A stretch of DNA of 19,826 nucleotides. Origin: Isotricha intestinalis. Taxonomy: Eukaryota; Ciliophora; Litostomatea; Vestibuliferida; Isotrichidae. The notes under the pieces are model-generated. The model was given only the letters and a program-made list of their open reading frames with translations. It was not told where the DNA came from and searched no databases. A program made the position numbers and the translations under genes. Location of the stretch: the NCBI GenBank assembly GCA_023807065.1, contig JAJJLU010000760.1, positions 1 through 19,826 on the forward strand, written 5' to 3'. Shown here in pieces: positions 9,206-17,616 of this stretch (positions are counted from its first letter, which is position 1; each line of letters opens with the position of its first letter).

Positions 9206-10847
9206 ATGAGTCATCAAAATAGGTTTTTAAATTTATCAAATAAAACAAAAACCAATAATAAAAAAGGAAATAGTTTAGACCCAAATAAAGAACAAAAAAT
9301 ATATATAGATGACAATCAAACATTTTTATCTAATCTAATAACTCAAATTCAAAAATCTTCAAATTTCAATTATCCAAACAATTATATAAATCAAGATGAA
9401 AGATTATTTTCTTTTTCCCCAAATAAAATAATAAAAGACAAGATTTTACCGCCAAAAGAAAAAAATAATAAAAAAACTTTAGTATTAGATTTAGATGAAA
9501 CTTTAGTACATTCAGGATTTCAACCTTTTATTCCTTCTTCAGATATAATTTTAAAAATTACATTAGATAATAATATTCATAATATTTATGTGCTAATTAG
9601 ACCAGGAATTGAAGAATTCATTCAAAAAATGAGTGAAATTTATGAAATTATTATTTTTACTGCTTCCTTAAGTAAAGTAAGTTAAATACTTTTTTAATAA
9701 AATTTTTAGTATGCTGATCCTTTATTAGATATAATTGATAAAAATAAAAAATTTTCTTATAGATTATTTAGACAACATTGTACTTTAATTAATGGAATCT
9801 TTGTAAAAGATTTAAAAAAATTAAATAGAAGCTTAAAAGATATTATTATTGTTGATGTATATAGTAATTATTTTATAATTTTTTAAATATTAGAATTCAC
9901 CTATTTCTTATGTTTTTAATCCTGAAAACGGATTACCTATTTTATCTTGGTATGATGATAAAAATGATCAAGAATTATTATCCATTATTCCTATTTTAGA
10001 GTTTTTGTCTCAAGTTGATGATGTTAGAAAATTTATTCCCAAAATTGTTGAATGTAATAAAATTAATTATAATAAATTTAATGAAGAAATATATCTATAT
10101 AATAGTATTCTAAAAAATAATGTTGAAAGAAGAGGAAATTTAAGAGGAATAAATTTAAATGAAAATCAATTTAATCAAGTTAATATGAGAGTAATTAATA
10201 ATTTAACTAGTGAAAAATCAACAAAGAATATAAATTCATTCCGAAAAAATATTCAATATACTAATAATAATTTAGTTTCTTATTCAAATAACATGAATTT
10301 ATTAATATTAAGCAATAATAATAAAGGAAATAATAAATATCAAAAAAAAGAAAATAATAATATAATTATTAAACAAAAAGAAAAAAATACTTCAAATCAA
10401 ATACAAAAACCAAATAACAATAATGTTAAAAGGAATATATTAAATAGGCCATCAACATCAAATTTATCTCTTCATCATAAAAAATCATTAAGTTTAAATA
10501 ATAGTAAATATGAAAAAAACTCATTTATAAATAACACTCCTTTATTTAAAAAATCTCCTTCAAGTAAAACAATAAAAATAACTCCTTTATCAATTTCTTA
10601 TCAAACAAATAAAATGAAAAATAGAAGTTATCTTCAAAAAAGTTTTAGTAATTTTAATTTTTCACCTTTATTTATAAATCAAAAAATAAATAATACTATT
10701 AAAAATAAAAGGATAGGAAAAATAAATATAAATAATTCTCTTCAAATTATTCCAAAAACTCCTCAATTTAAAATGTCAAATGATTTTTTATTAAAATATA
10801 AAATGTCTAACTCTTCAAGAATTAAAGATAAAAACCAAAATATTTAA
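9206..10847 (+). CDS. CTD-type (FCP/SCP-like) Ser/Thr phosphatase, three exons
   Basis: Coding exons 9206-9676, 9710-9856 and 9894-10847 join in frame to give 523 aa. The catalytic domain (about residues 85-260) is a HAD-fold phosphatase of the FCP1/SCP/Dullard group. It has TLVLDLDETLVH (91-102, nucleophile Asp95, general acid Asp97), IRPGIEEFI, IIIFTAS (149-154), YADPLLD at the exon 2 start, RQHCTLINGIFVKDL, and IIIVD-NSP spanning the second splice junction. These enzymes remove phosphate from Ser/Thr, classically from the RNA polymerase II CTD; SCP-type members have other substrates. The N-terminal 80 residues are Asn/Lys-rich. The C-terminal 250 residues are an unusually long, basic, Ser/Asn-rich tail with many Ser-Pro or Thr-Pro sites, probably disordered. 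No BRCT domain or membrane segment is visible, so it is neither full FCP1 nor Dullard. The start is the ATG in AAAAAATG context. Confidence 0.9.
9677..9709 (+). other. Intron 1 of the CTD-type phosphatase gene (33 nt)
   Basis: It begins GTAAGT and ends TTTTTAG. Removing it joins FTASLSK to YADPLLD, the expected continuity of the FCP/SCP catalytic domain (TAS...YAD..LD), in phase 0. Read through, the frame hits TAA after two codons. Confidence 0.9.
9857..9893 (+). other. Intron 2 of the CTD-type phosphatase gene (37 nt)
   Basis: It begins GTATAT and ends ATTAG. Splicing joins IIIVD to NSPISYVF, restoring the conserved (I/V)DNSP motif of this phosphatase family, in phase 0. A nearby alternative GTAATT donor would insert residues into the motif and is less likely. 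Confidence 0.88.
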
Positions 10848-11031
10848 ATCTATATATATATTATTAATTAAAACTGAAATTACAATTATTATTTTATTAA
10901 CAATTTTATTTTAATTGAATATTTTTACAAATTTTTTAAATTAATAAGATAAATGAATATTTTATTTTTATTGAATTTTAATAATTATATACACCAAATA
11001 AAGGAAAAAAATATATTAATATAAATAAATT
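10848..11031. other. Convergent 3' spacer
   Basis: These 184 bp between the 3' ends of the phosphatase and kinase genes are AT-rich, with no ORF or RNA gene. Both transcripts must terminate here. No specific processing signal can be singled out. Confidence 0.4.
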
Positions 11032-12987
11032 TTAAGGTAAATATAATTTTTTCAAAACTTCTTGTTTTGTTTTTTCTTTTTTTCTATTTCTAGATAATCC
11101 AATTTGTTTGTTATTATATTCATTATTTTTACAATTTTGAGACTTTTTTCTTTTTACTGTTTCAATTTTAAATACATTATTTTTCGTTGACAATCCAGAT
11201 AAATTTAAAGGAATTTTCTCATTTGCTGTATTCATATAAATGACTTTTAAATTAATATTCTTTTTTTTTATATAATTATTTTTAGAATTTTTAGAATTAT
11301 TTCTAACAACATTTTCCTTTTTAAAAATATGTTTTACTAAAGAAAATCTATTTTCAACTTCTTTTTTATATTGATTTTTCCCATTTTTATATAAAGGATG
11401 AGAAAATTCTCTTTTTAAACTATAATCTCCTGAAACATTACTTGAATTAAGTAATACATTTGAATTATTTCTATCTTTTACATTGTCTGTTGCATTTAAT
11501 TTTACTTTATTAACTTTTACTCCTTTTATATTATTTGATAAAGGATAATGATTACTAAAAGTAGAATTAAAACTTGTACTAAATATTTTTTTGTTGATTG
11601 GAGTATATGATTTATTTGAAATTTTTGTTTTTAACTTCCTTAAAGTATCAGTGAATGTATCAATATTTATATTTTTTTTTTTTTTTTGAATTTTTGGTTT
11701 TGATTTACTTTTTGATTGCTCTTTTTTATTCTCATTTTTTTTTATATTTACATTATTATTTATTATAGATTTAGCAATATTTTTGCTATTATTATCTGTA
11801 GAAATAATATTATTTATTACAAATACATTCATACTTTTATTATCTTTTTTATGTATATTTTTCTTAACATTTTCATTATTATTATTTCTTTTATTTAAGT
11901 TTTTATCATTTGCAGAATAACTTCTTTCTTTAAATTCTTCATTACTTAAATTTTTAGATTTCCTATATAAATAATAAGTACTAGTATATTTATTACATAA
12001 ATTACTTTTAATCATATTAGAAATATCATCTTCTGAAATATCTATTTCATCTTTAAAGTATTTATTCTTAACTTCAGAAACGCAATTAATATCAACAGAA
12101 ATTTTTCTTTCAGTCAAAACAATTCCTTCATATAATATACATTTATCAATATTAAACCAAGGATGTTTCTTAATATCTGAAATAGAAATTCTTTTATCAG
12201 GCTCAACAATTAATAATTTTTTTAATAAATCAATAGCTTCATTACTTAAAGTAGAAGGAAGATAAAATTTACCTTCTCTAATTTGTTGATATAAAACATG
12301 AATATCTTCATCATCAAAAGGTAAAGCTCCAACTAACATACAATATAAAACAATTCCACAAGACCAAATATCTGTATTAATTCCATTATATGGTTTTCCA
12401 CTTATCATTTCTGGAGAAGCATAACAAGGACTTCCACAAGATGATTTTAATTTCTCATTTTTTAATGTAAAATTACTCAAACCAAAATCTATTAATTTTA
12501 TGTTTTTTTTTTCTGAGTCTAATAAAATATTTTCTGGTTTTATATCTCTATGTGATATATTTAATTTATTTAAATATTCAACTGTTGATATTAATTGACG
12601 AAAAAAAATACATGATTGATTTTCTGATAAATATTTATTTATTGAAATATATTCAAATAAATCTCCTCCTTCAATATATTCCATAATAATATAAAAATTA
12701 TGAATTGTTGATAAAGTTTCATATAATTGAGAAATATTTGGATGGCATAACATTTTTAATATAAACATTTCTCTATTTATTCTTTCAATGTCAATTTTAT
12801 CTTGTATTTTATTTTTTTGTAAAATTTTTATTGCCACTAATTCACTAGTTAATGTATGATAACCTAATGTAACTTTACTAAATGTTCCTTTTCCTATATT
12901 ATTTAATAATATATAATTTCCTATTTTTTTCTGAGGTTTTATTTTATTAGATTCTTTTTGAGTTATTTCCAAACTTGGATTTGACAT
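11032..12987 (-). CDS. AMPK/SNF1-like (CAMK-group) Ser/Thr protein kinase with long basic tail
   Basis: A 651-aa protein counted from ATG 12987, which sits in an A-rich context; the frame stays open 10 codons further upstream but reaches only a TTG. The kinase domain spans about residues 24-278: glycine loop GKGTFSKV (32-39), Lys54 in VAIK, Glu73, HRDIKPEN (146-153), DFG (167-169) and SPE (191-193). The activation loop LKSSCGSPCYASPE matches the AMPK/SNF1/MARK type, with Ser182 at the position that is Thr172 in AMPK. The 370-residue tail is Asn/Lys/Ser-rich and low in complexity. I see no UBA, KA1 or AMPK regulatory-subunit-binding region, so it is a CAMKL kinase of ciliate type rather than a proven AMPK alpha subunit. 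It should be activated by an upstream kinase at Ser182. It is divergent from the gene at 13110. Confidence 0.92.
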   Translation of the reverse strand: MSNPSLEITQKESNKIKPQKKIGNYILLNNIGKGTFSKVTLGYHTLTSELVAIKILQKNKIQDKIDIERINREMFILKMLCHPNISQLYETLSTIHNFYIIMEYIEGGDLFEYISINKYLSENQSCIFFRQLISTVEYLNKLNISHRDIKPENILLDSEKKNIKLIDFGLSNFTLKNEKLKSSCGSPCYASPEMISGKPYNGINTDIWSCGIVLYCMLVGALPFDDEDIHVLYQQIREGKFYLPSTLSNEAIDLLKKLLIVEPDKRISISDIKKHPWFNIDKCILYEGIVLTERKISVDINCVSEVKNKYFKDEIDISEDDISNMIKSNLCNKYTSTYYLYRKSKNLSNEEFKERSYSANDKNLNKRNNNNENVKKNIHKKDNKSMNVFVINNIISTDNNSKNIAKSIINNNVNIKKNENKKEQSKSKSKPKIQKKKKNINIDTFTDTLRKLKTKISNKSYTPINKKIFSTSFNSTFSNHYPLSNNIKGVKVNKVKLNATDNVKDRNNSNVLLNSSNVSGDYSLKREFSHPLYKNGKNQYKKEVENRFSLVKHIFKKENVVRNNSKNSKNNYIKKKNINLKVIYMNTANEKIPLNLSGLSTKNNVFKIETVKRKKSQNCKNNEYNNKQIGLSRNRKKEKTKQEVLKKLYLP

Positions 12988-13109
12988 TTTAAGTACTCTT
13001 AAAATTATAATTTTCAATTGAAAATATAATTTTATTTTTAAAAATGTTTTTATTGCGAAATTTTTTATTCATAAATTTTTTAAGAAAATGAAAATAATAT
13101 TTAATTTGA
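12988..13109. promoter_or_regulatory. Divergent promoter region between kinase and MRH/7TM genes
   Basis: These 122 bp separate two start codons pointing away from each other, so two promoters and two 5' UTRs share this space. It is AT-rich with an AATTTTCAATTGAAAAT palindromic stretch around 13009-13025. No known promoter box is identifiable, so this is positional evidence only. Confidence 0.4.
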
Positions 13110-14455
13110 ATGGTGCATTTAGAAAAAATATTTTTATTTATATTTTGTTTTCATTTAATTCAAAGGAATAATTTTGTTCAAAATTATAAACAATTAAATA
13201 ATAAATTTTTTAGAAAATTAATAGAAAATAATGACAAATGCTTTAAACAAAAAGGATTTTTTTCAGTTGTTTTACTTGATGGATTGAAAAAAAACGAAGA
13301 GTAAATAATCAATTATATATTTTTTTTAGTTATGAATATATTTTACAGAATAATGATAAGTTATACTATAATTTTTGTAAAAATTCAAATTCCAACAAAA
13401 ACTGTGAACCGAAATTTGATTCAACATTTTATAGATATCAAGGTAAAGATAAATGCACAAAATATGCAGGTTCTTTAGAAGGAGAAAATGAAAGTAATAA
13501 TACAATAGAAATGTTTAATTTTGATAAAAATAATTCAGAAAAATATATAACTATTAATTTAGCAAAAGGTGATCAATGTTTAAATAATAAAGAACAAAAT
13601 TATTCAATTATATATAATATAAGTTGTGATGAATCAGTCAATTTTACGTTAAATTTAGAAGATTTTAATCCTGATAAATGTGTTAATATTATTCAAGGTA
13701 AATCAAAAGAAGCTTGTGGAATTTTAAGTAGTAGTTCAGTTCAAAATTTTCTGATGAAATATAAACTTTATATAGGATTATCTTTTATAGCAGTTGGCAT
13801 TTATTTGGGATTTTTTGGCGCTTATTTCATCCATATGACTATTGTTTTTTTAATGGAAATTTTTGTAATAATTATTATGTTTAAAATATTAATGATTATA
13901 GATATAGGAGGTATAACCATTTTAATTATTTGTGGAATTATTATAATTGAAATTGGAATTCTTAGTTATATGTTAGAAGTCAGAATGGAAATTTTTATTG
14001 GTTTAGTTGGAGGAATTTTTGGTTTTATTTTAGGAACAATCATTTATGATTTTATAGGAATTTACTTTAGAAATAATATTACTTATTATATTTTAATATT
14101 TATTGGCATTGGAATTTTTGGAGTTTTAGGTTATATATATAGGAAACTAATTTCAATCATTGGTACAACCACAATTGGAAGTTATTTAATTATTCGAGGA
14201 TTATCATATGTTTTAGATGGTTATCTTCCTTATATTGATGAATCTATAATTAAAGAATTAATTTCTAGAGGTTTTGATTCAGATTTTAAAATTTCAGGAT
14301 TATATTATATTTATCTTCTTATTTTAGCTTTTCTAATAACTATTGGAATATTAGTCCAAAATTATTTGAATAAAAATAAAAGTGATGATGATTATAAAAA
14401 TATTGTTAAAAATTTTAATGAAGCAATTAAAGAATTAAATGATACAATTGTCTAA
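13110..14455 (+). CDS. Secretory-pathway membrane protein: MRH-like luminal domain + TMEM198/TM7SF3-like 7TM domain
   Basis: Exons 13110-13300 and 13330-14455 join in frame to give 438 aa; read singly, the first exon would end in TAA and the second would seem to start at 13511. A hydrophobic stretch (about residues 5-17) is a likely signal peptide. Residues about 40-205 are luminal, with eight cysteines (44, 80, 89, 106, 147, 163, 181, 193). Blocks such as LYYNFC, DKCTKYAGS, INLAKGDQC and YNISCDESVNFTLNL resemble MRH/ATG27-type mannose-6-phosphate-receptor homology domains. From about residue 210 to 408 there are roughly seven TM helices. The segment IIGTTTIGSYLIIRGLSYVL near the sixth, followed by a short loop with SRGFDSD, resembles the TMEM198/TM7SF3-like (DUF4203) domain. 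The cytosolic tail is short and charged. A role in lysosomal or vesicular trafficking is inference; the MRH call is moderate. Confidence 0.85.
13301..13329 (+). other. Intron of the MRH/7TM gene (29 nt)
   Basis: It begins GTAAATAATC and ends in a T-run plus AG. Splicing is in phase 2 and turns the GAG-TAA end of the first ORF into GAT (Asp64), continuing with YEYILQNNDKLYYNFC, the beginning of the MRH-like domain, and staying open to 14455. The length fits the other two introns in the window. Confidence 0.88.
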
Positions 14456-14611
14456 AAAATTAATTCAATGTAATTGTTATTTATATTCTTAGTCATTAAC
14501 TATAATATTTAAATTAAAAAATATTTAACCAAAAGATTAATAATTTTAGACTTTTAAAAATTTAATCTCCTTAAATTTTAAGTTATTTTTAAATATTTTA
14601 ATTCTAATAAA
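14456..14611. other. Same-strand spacer before the PPPDE gene
   Basis: These 156 bp of AT-rich sequence lie between two plus-strand genes, with no ORF, RNA gene or repeat. The spacer carries the 3' end of the membrane-protein gene and the short promoter of the next gene. Confidence 0.4.
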
Positions 14612-15931
14612 ATGATTACAAATATATATGAAGAGTATAATAATAAAAAAAATGAATTAGAAGAAATAGATAATATAATTGAAAAAAAATTAATAGAAGA
14701 AGGTCATGCTGTATATTTAAATGTATATCATTTAAGTTTTATAAATTATTTTGTTCAGCTTTTAGGATTTGGTTTTTTTCATAGTTCAATAGAAATAAAT
14801 GGAAAAGAATTTTCATATTCTGCAACAGAAGATGAAGAATCAGGAATTTTTTCAAATTCAATTGAAGACTCAAATTTAATTCTAAAAGAAAAAATATATT
14901 TAGGAAATACTTTTTATACAGATAATGAAATAAATGAGATTTTACTTTTAAATATCCCTTATTGGTTAGGTAAATCATATGATCCTTTTTTAAAAAATTG
15001 TAATCATTTCACTAAATTTTTTCAAAAATTATTAATTGAAAAAAAAAATATAATTAATGATTATCCAGATTATGTAAATAGAATAACAGATTATAGTATT
15101 TTCTTTAATTGTTTTTATTCTCCTATTAAAAGATTATATGGAAATATTGCTTTATCTCCAAATTCAGGAAATAATAAGGAATTTATTTCAACAAGACTCA
15201 ATGATATTTCATTAAAAAATGATATTTCTTTAAACATCAGAAATACTTTTCCAAGACTTGAAAATATTACTAAAAATTTTAATGAAAAAAATTTTTCTTT
15301 TTCTTACAATCATAACTTGAATAATTATGAAATCAGTAAAGATAATTATTCTGACCAACCTTCTATAAAAAGAAAATATATTATTAAAAATCAAAAATGC
15401 TTTTTTGAAAGTAGTATGAAATATAATTTTTTTTTAAATACTATATTTTATAAAGGAAATAATTCTATTCTAAAAAAATTAAATAAAGCTGAACAATTAT
15501 TTTCAGACAAAAAATTCACTCAAGCTTTAAAAATTTATCAAGAAATTTTGAAAGAAATTGATTTAGAAAATAATAATAATTTAGATGAACAATTTAAAAC
15601 AATTTTTTCTTTGAAAGATTATAATTATACATTAAATCCTAAAGAAAATGTAAAAAATGTAGTTTTGAAATTAAAAATACTTCATTGTATTTTTTATATA
15701 TTTTTTAAAAATAATTTAATTGATGAACAAGAATTAGTTTCAAGTTCTATTTTTAGTTTAAATAAAAATGATTATTTTACATTGTTTTATAAAGCTTTTC
15801 TCAAATTTTATGAAAGAAATATACCTGAATGTGTGGAAATAATTAAAAATGGAATTAAAATTTGTGGGGATAATAAGTTCAAAAAAAAATTTAGACAATT
15901 TAATCTTTTAATTGATGAATTAGATTTTTAA
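14612..15931 (+). CDS. PPPDE/DeSI-type cysteine isopeptidase with C-terminal TPR-like region
   Basis: An intronless 439-aa protein. Residues about 32-142 match the PPPDE (DUF862) papain-like fold: VYLNVYHLS, then FFHSSIEINGKEFSYS with catalytic His57, and SYDPFLKNCNHFTKFF with catalytic Cys130 in the family's NCNHF signature. Known PPPDE proteins (DeSI-1/2) remove SUMO or ubiquitin from targets in nucleus or cytoplasm. The domain is preceded by a short acidic helix (residues 1-30). The middle (about 145-270) is Asn/Ser-rich. Residues about 285-320 (LNKAEQLFSDKKFTQALKIY and onward) look like one tetratricopeptide repeat, and the rest of the C-terminus is helical and could continue a small solenoid. 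Such a C-terminal extension is not part of the minimal DeSI proteins and may recruit substrates. It ends in TAA, 82 bp from the convergent kinase gene's stop. Confidence 0.88.
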   Translation: MITNIYEEYNNKKNELEEIDNIIEKKLIEEGHAVYLNVYHLSFINYFVQLLGFGFFHSSIEINGKEFSYSATEDEESGIFSNSIEDSNLILKEKIYLGNTFYTDNEINEILLLNIPYWLGKSYDPFLKNCNHFTKFFQKLLIEKKNIINDYPDYVNRITDYSIFFNCFYSPIKRLYGNIALSPNSGNNKEFISTRLNDISLKNDISLNIRNTFPRLENITKNFNEKNFSFSYNHNLNNYEISKDNYSDQPSIKRKYIIKNQKCFFESSMKYNFFLNTIFYKGNNSILKKLNKAEQLFSDKKFTQALKIYQEILKEIDLENNNNLDEQFKTIFSLKDYNYTLNPKENVKNVVLKLKILHCIFYIFFKNNLIDEQELVSSSIFSLNKNDYFTLFYKAFLKFYERNIPECVEIIKNGIKICGDNKFKKKFRQFNLLIDELDF

Positions 15932-16013
15932 TTTATATAATATATATCCTTGATAAATAAATTTTCTATTCAAATTCAAAAATTAAAAATATTTATTTAT
16001 TAAAAATCATAAC

Positions 16014-17039
16014 TCATAAATTAAAACAATCCTCTATTTTATTATTTTTATGAATATTAAACTTAACTTCCATTTTTCCTTGATATTCATTTGGAATTTC
16101 TTGTTCAAAATTTTCTACGTTAACAAAATGAAACTTAGAAACATTTCTACTTACAAACCAACTATATTCCAAATCTTCACTGCTTTTTCTTAAATTTTGA
16201 TCAAGTTTCAAACAAGAATCTATAAAACATAAAGCTTCTTTACTAACTTCATATTGATTAATATTAACGATATATTCTCCATTGATTATATTCTCTTTCA
16301 TACTTTGTAAATAACGGTTTTCGTATTTTAATTTCCACATTTCATTTGGTATAAAAGGATGAGTATTAGTAAATAATAATCTATAAGTTAAAATACCAAT
16401 TGACCAAATATCTGTTTTATCTTCATTGAATTTTTCCATTTTTTGATAAATTGTACTTATTGGATCCATAAAAGTTGCAGTTCCAAAAGCATGAGTAGAT
16501 TGACCATCATCTTTAAATTTAGATAATCCAAAATCAGATAATTTAAAAGTACAATTTTTATAATTCAAGTTATTTTTATCTTCTTCTGTATTATATTGCA
16601 ATAATATATTTGCTGGCTTAATATCATGATGAACAACTTTATTTCTATGTAAACAACTTAATCCATTTAATATGTCTTTTAATATTTTTTGTACTATTGG
16701 TTCACCAATTCCTTTTTTAAATTTTTGGTAATAATCTTTTAAATATTGATTCAAATCACCACCATTACAATATTCGTATATCATAAATATTGATTCATTT
16801 TCTTCTGTTAAACCATAAAATCTAACTAAATTTGGGTTATTAAATTGTGTTGAAATTAATATTTCATTTGAATACAACTCTAAATAATCTTTCTCTTGTA
16901 ATTTTGGTGGTAGTTTTTTAGCAGCATATTTTGTTTTAATTTGTTTTTTATCATTTATGTTATATGCTATATATACTTCTCCAAAACCTCCTTTTCCTAT
17001 TAATTCATTGAATTCTATTCTAAATTTTATTTCTTCCAT
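16014..17039 (-). CDS. Divergent Ser/Thr protein kinase (ULK/NEK-like), HHD and MDP variants
   Basis: An intronless 341-aa protein, almost all kinase domain, starting at ATG 17039 and ending in TGA. Visible motifs: glycine loop GKGGFGEVY (15-23), Lys41 in YAAKK, Glu59, hinge YEYCNGGDL, VVHHDIKPANILL (135-147, catalytic Asp139), SDFGLSKF (168-175, DFG Asp169), TDIWSIGIL, and a short C-lobe. Two departures from consensus: the HRD arginine is His138, and the APE motif is replaced by MDP (191-193). Lys, both Asp and the glycine loop are intact, so it should be active, possibly without needing activation-loop phosphorylation because the HRD arginine is gone. The insert between catalytic and DFG loops is enlarged (about residues 149-164). 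The overall style is that of the expanded ULK/NEK-like kinases of ciliates; no specific orthologue can be named. Confidence 0.9.
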   Translation of the reverse strand: MEEIKFRIEFNELIGKGGFGEVYIAYNINDKKQIKTKYAAKKLPPKLQEKDYLELYSNEILISTQFNNPNLVRFYGLTEENESIFMIYEYCNGGDLNQYLKDYYQKFKKGIGEPIVQKILKDILNGLSCLHRNKVVHHDIKPANILLQYNTEEDKNNLNYKNCTFKLSDFGLSKFKDDGQSTHAFGTATFMDPISTIYQKMEKFNEDKTDIWSIGILTYRLLFTNTHPFIPNEMWKLKYENRYLQSMKENIINGEYIVNINQYEVSKEALCFIDSCLKLDQNLRKSSEDLEYSWFVSRNVSKFHFVNVENFEQEIPNEYQGKMEVKFNIHKNNKIEDCFNL

Positions 17040-17328
17040 TTACTTTAAAACTATTTTAAAGGCTTTTTATAAATTTTTAAAAAAAATAATATTTTATATA
17101 TTTTAAATATTAATTCATACATAATATTGAAATTTTTTTTATTCATTATTATTTTCGGTTCTTCATTATATGTGATAGTAAATAATTTGTTTAATAAAAT
17201 TCAAACTTTTATAAATTTTTATATTAATAAACAAAGTATACTAAGAAAGTAATAAATTATTTAATTTGAAAATATATTTTTTTAATTAATGAAAAATAAA
17301 TTTTATATTAATTTTTATTTATTATTTA

Positions 17329-17580
17329 TTATTTTGGAATATTTGAATTATTAATTCCATAATAAAAATGAATATTATTTCCTATCATATAATAAGTGTT
17401 ATTAAAATTAAAATTCCTTTTCATATATTCAATTCGCTCTCTTAATTTAACTTCTTCATCTTTGATACTTTCTTCACTATTATTGTCTACATAATATAAT
17501 ATCCCAAAAATACAATTAATAAGTAAAAAAACAAAAATTAAAATAATTAAAATACCTTTCAAACTACAATGAATTTTCAT
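17329..17580 (-). CDS. Small single-pass membrane or secreted protein (83 aa), unknown
   Basis: A short ORF from ATG 17580 to TAA. Residues about 8-30 (GILIILIFVFLLINCIFGIL) form a strong hydrophobic segment after a short basic N-terminus (MKIHCSLK), so it is either a signal anchor or a signal peptide. The rest is a charged helix (EVKLRERIEYMKRNF) followed by an Asn/Tyr/Ile-rich end, giving a protein with its C-terminus outside the cytosol. No family is recognised. The ATG lies only 36 bp from the ATG of ARL3 on the other strand. The amino-acid pattern (basic, hydrophobic, charged helix) looks like a real gene rather than a shadow, and the frame extends away from ARL3. An ORF this small in AT-rich DNA is less certain than the others. 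Confidence 0.55.
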   Translation of the reverse strand: MKIHCSLKGILIILIFVFLLINCIFGILYYVDNNSEESIKDEEVKLRERIEYMKRNFNFNNTYYMIGNNIHFYYGINNSNIPK

Positions 17581-17616
17581 TTATTAAAAAAACTAAAAAA
17601 TTAAAAAAAATAAAAA
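17581..17616. promoter_or_regulatory. 36-bp head-to-head start-codon spacer
   Basis: Only 36 bases, nearly all A or T with runs of A, separate the ATG of ARL3 from the ATG of the small membrane protein gene. If both are real, their promoters overlap each other or extend into the opposite coding region. The ARL3-side leader ends in TAAAAAATG. No core promoter motif is visible. Confidence 0.4.

Noticed and set aside
11716..11898. 60-codon plus-strand ORF inside the first kinase gene
   Set aside because: It is the antisense shadow of the kinase's Asn/Lys-rich tail; Asn/Lys codons read as Ile/Phe/Tyr on the other strand.
12988..13017. Upstream in-frame extension of the first kinase (10 codons)
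   Set aside because: The extension begins with TTG. The ATG at 12987 has the A-rich context of the other genes.
13088..13180. Alternative upstream ATG before the MRH/7TM gene
   Set aside because: It lies in another frame and closes after about 30 codons; only the ATG at 13110 joins through the intron to the full protein.
17127..17252. 42-codon plus-strand frame starting LKFFLFIIIIFGSSLYVIV, resembling a signal sequence
   Set aside because: There is no ATG in the frame or anywhere upstream back to the kinase start, and no plausible intron that would supply one. It is more likely chance or a remnant.
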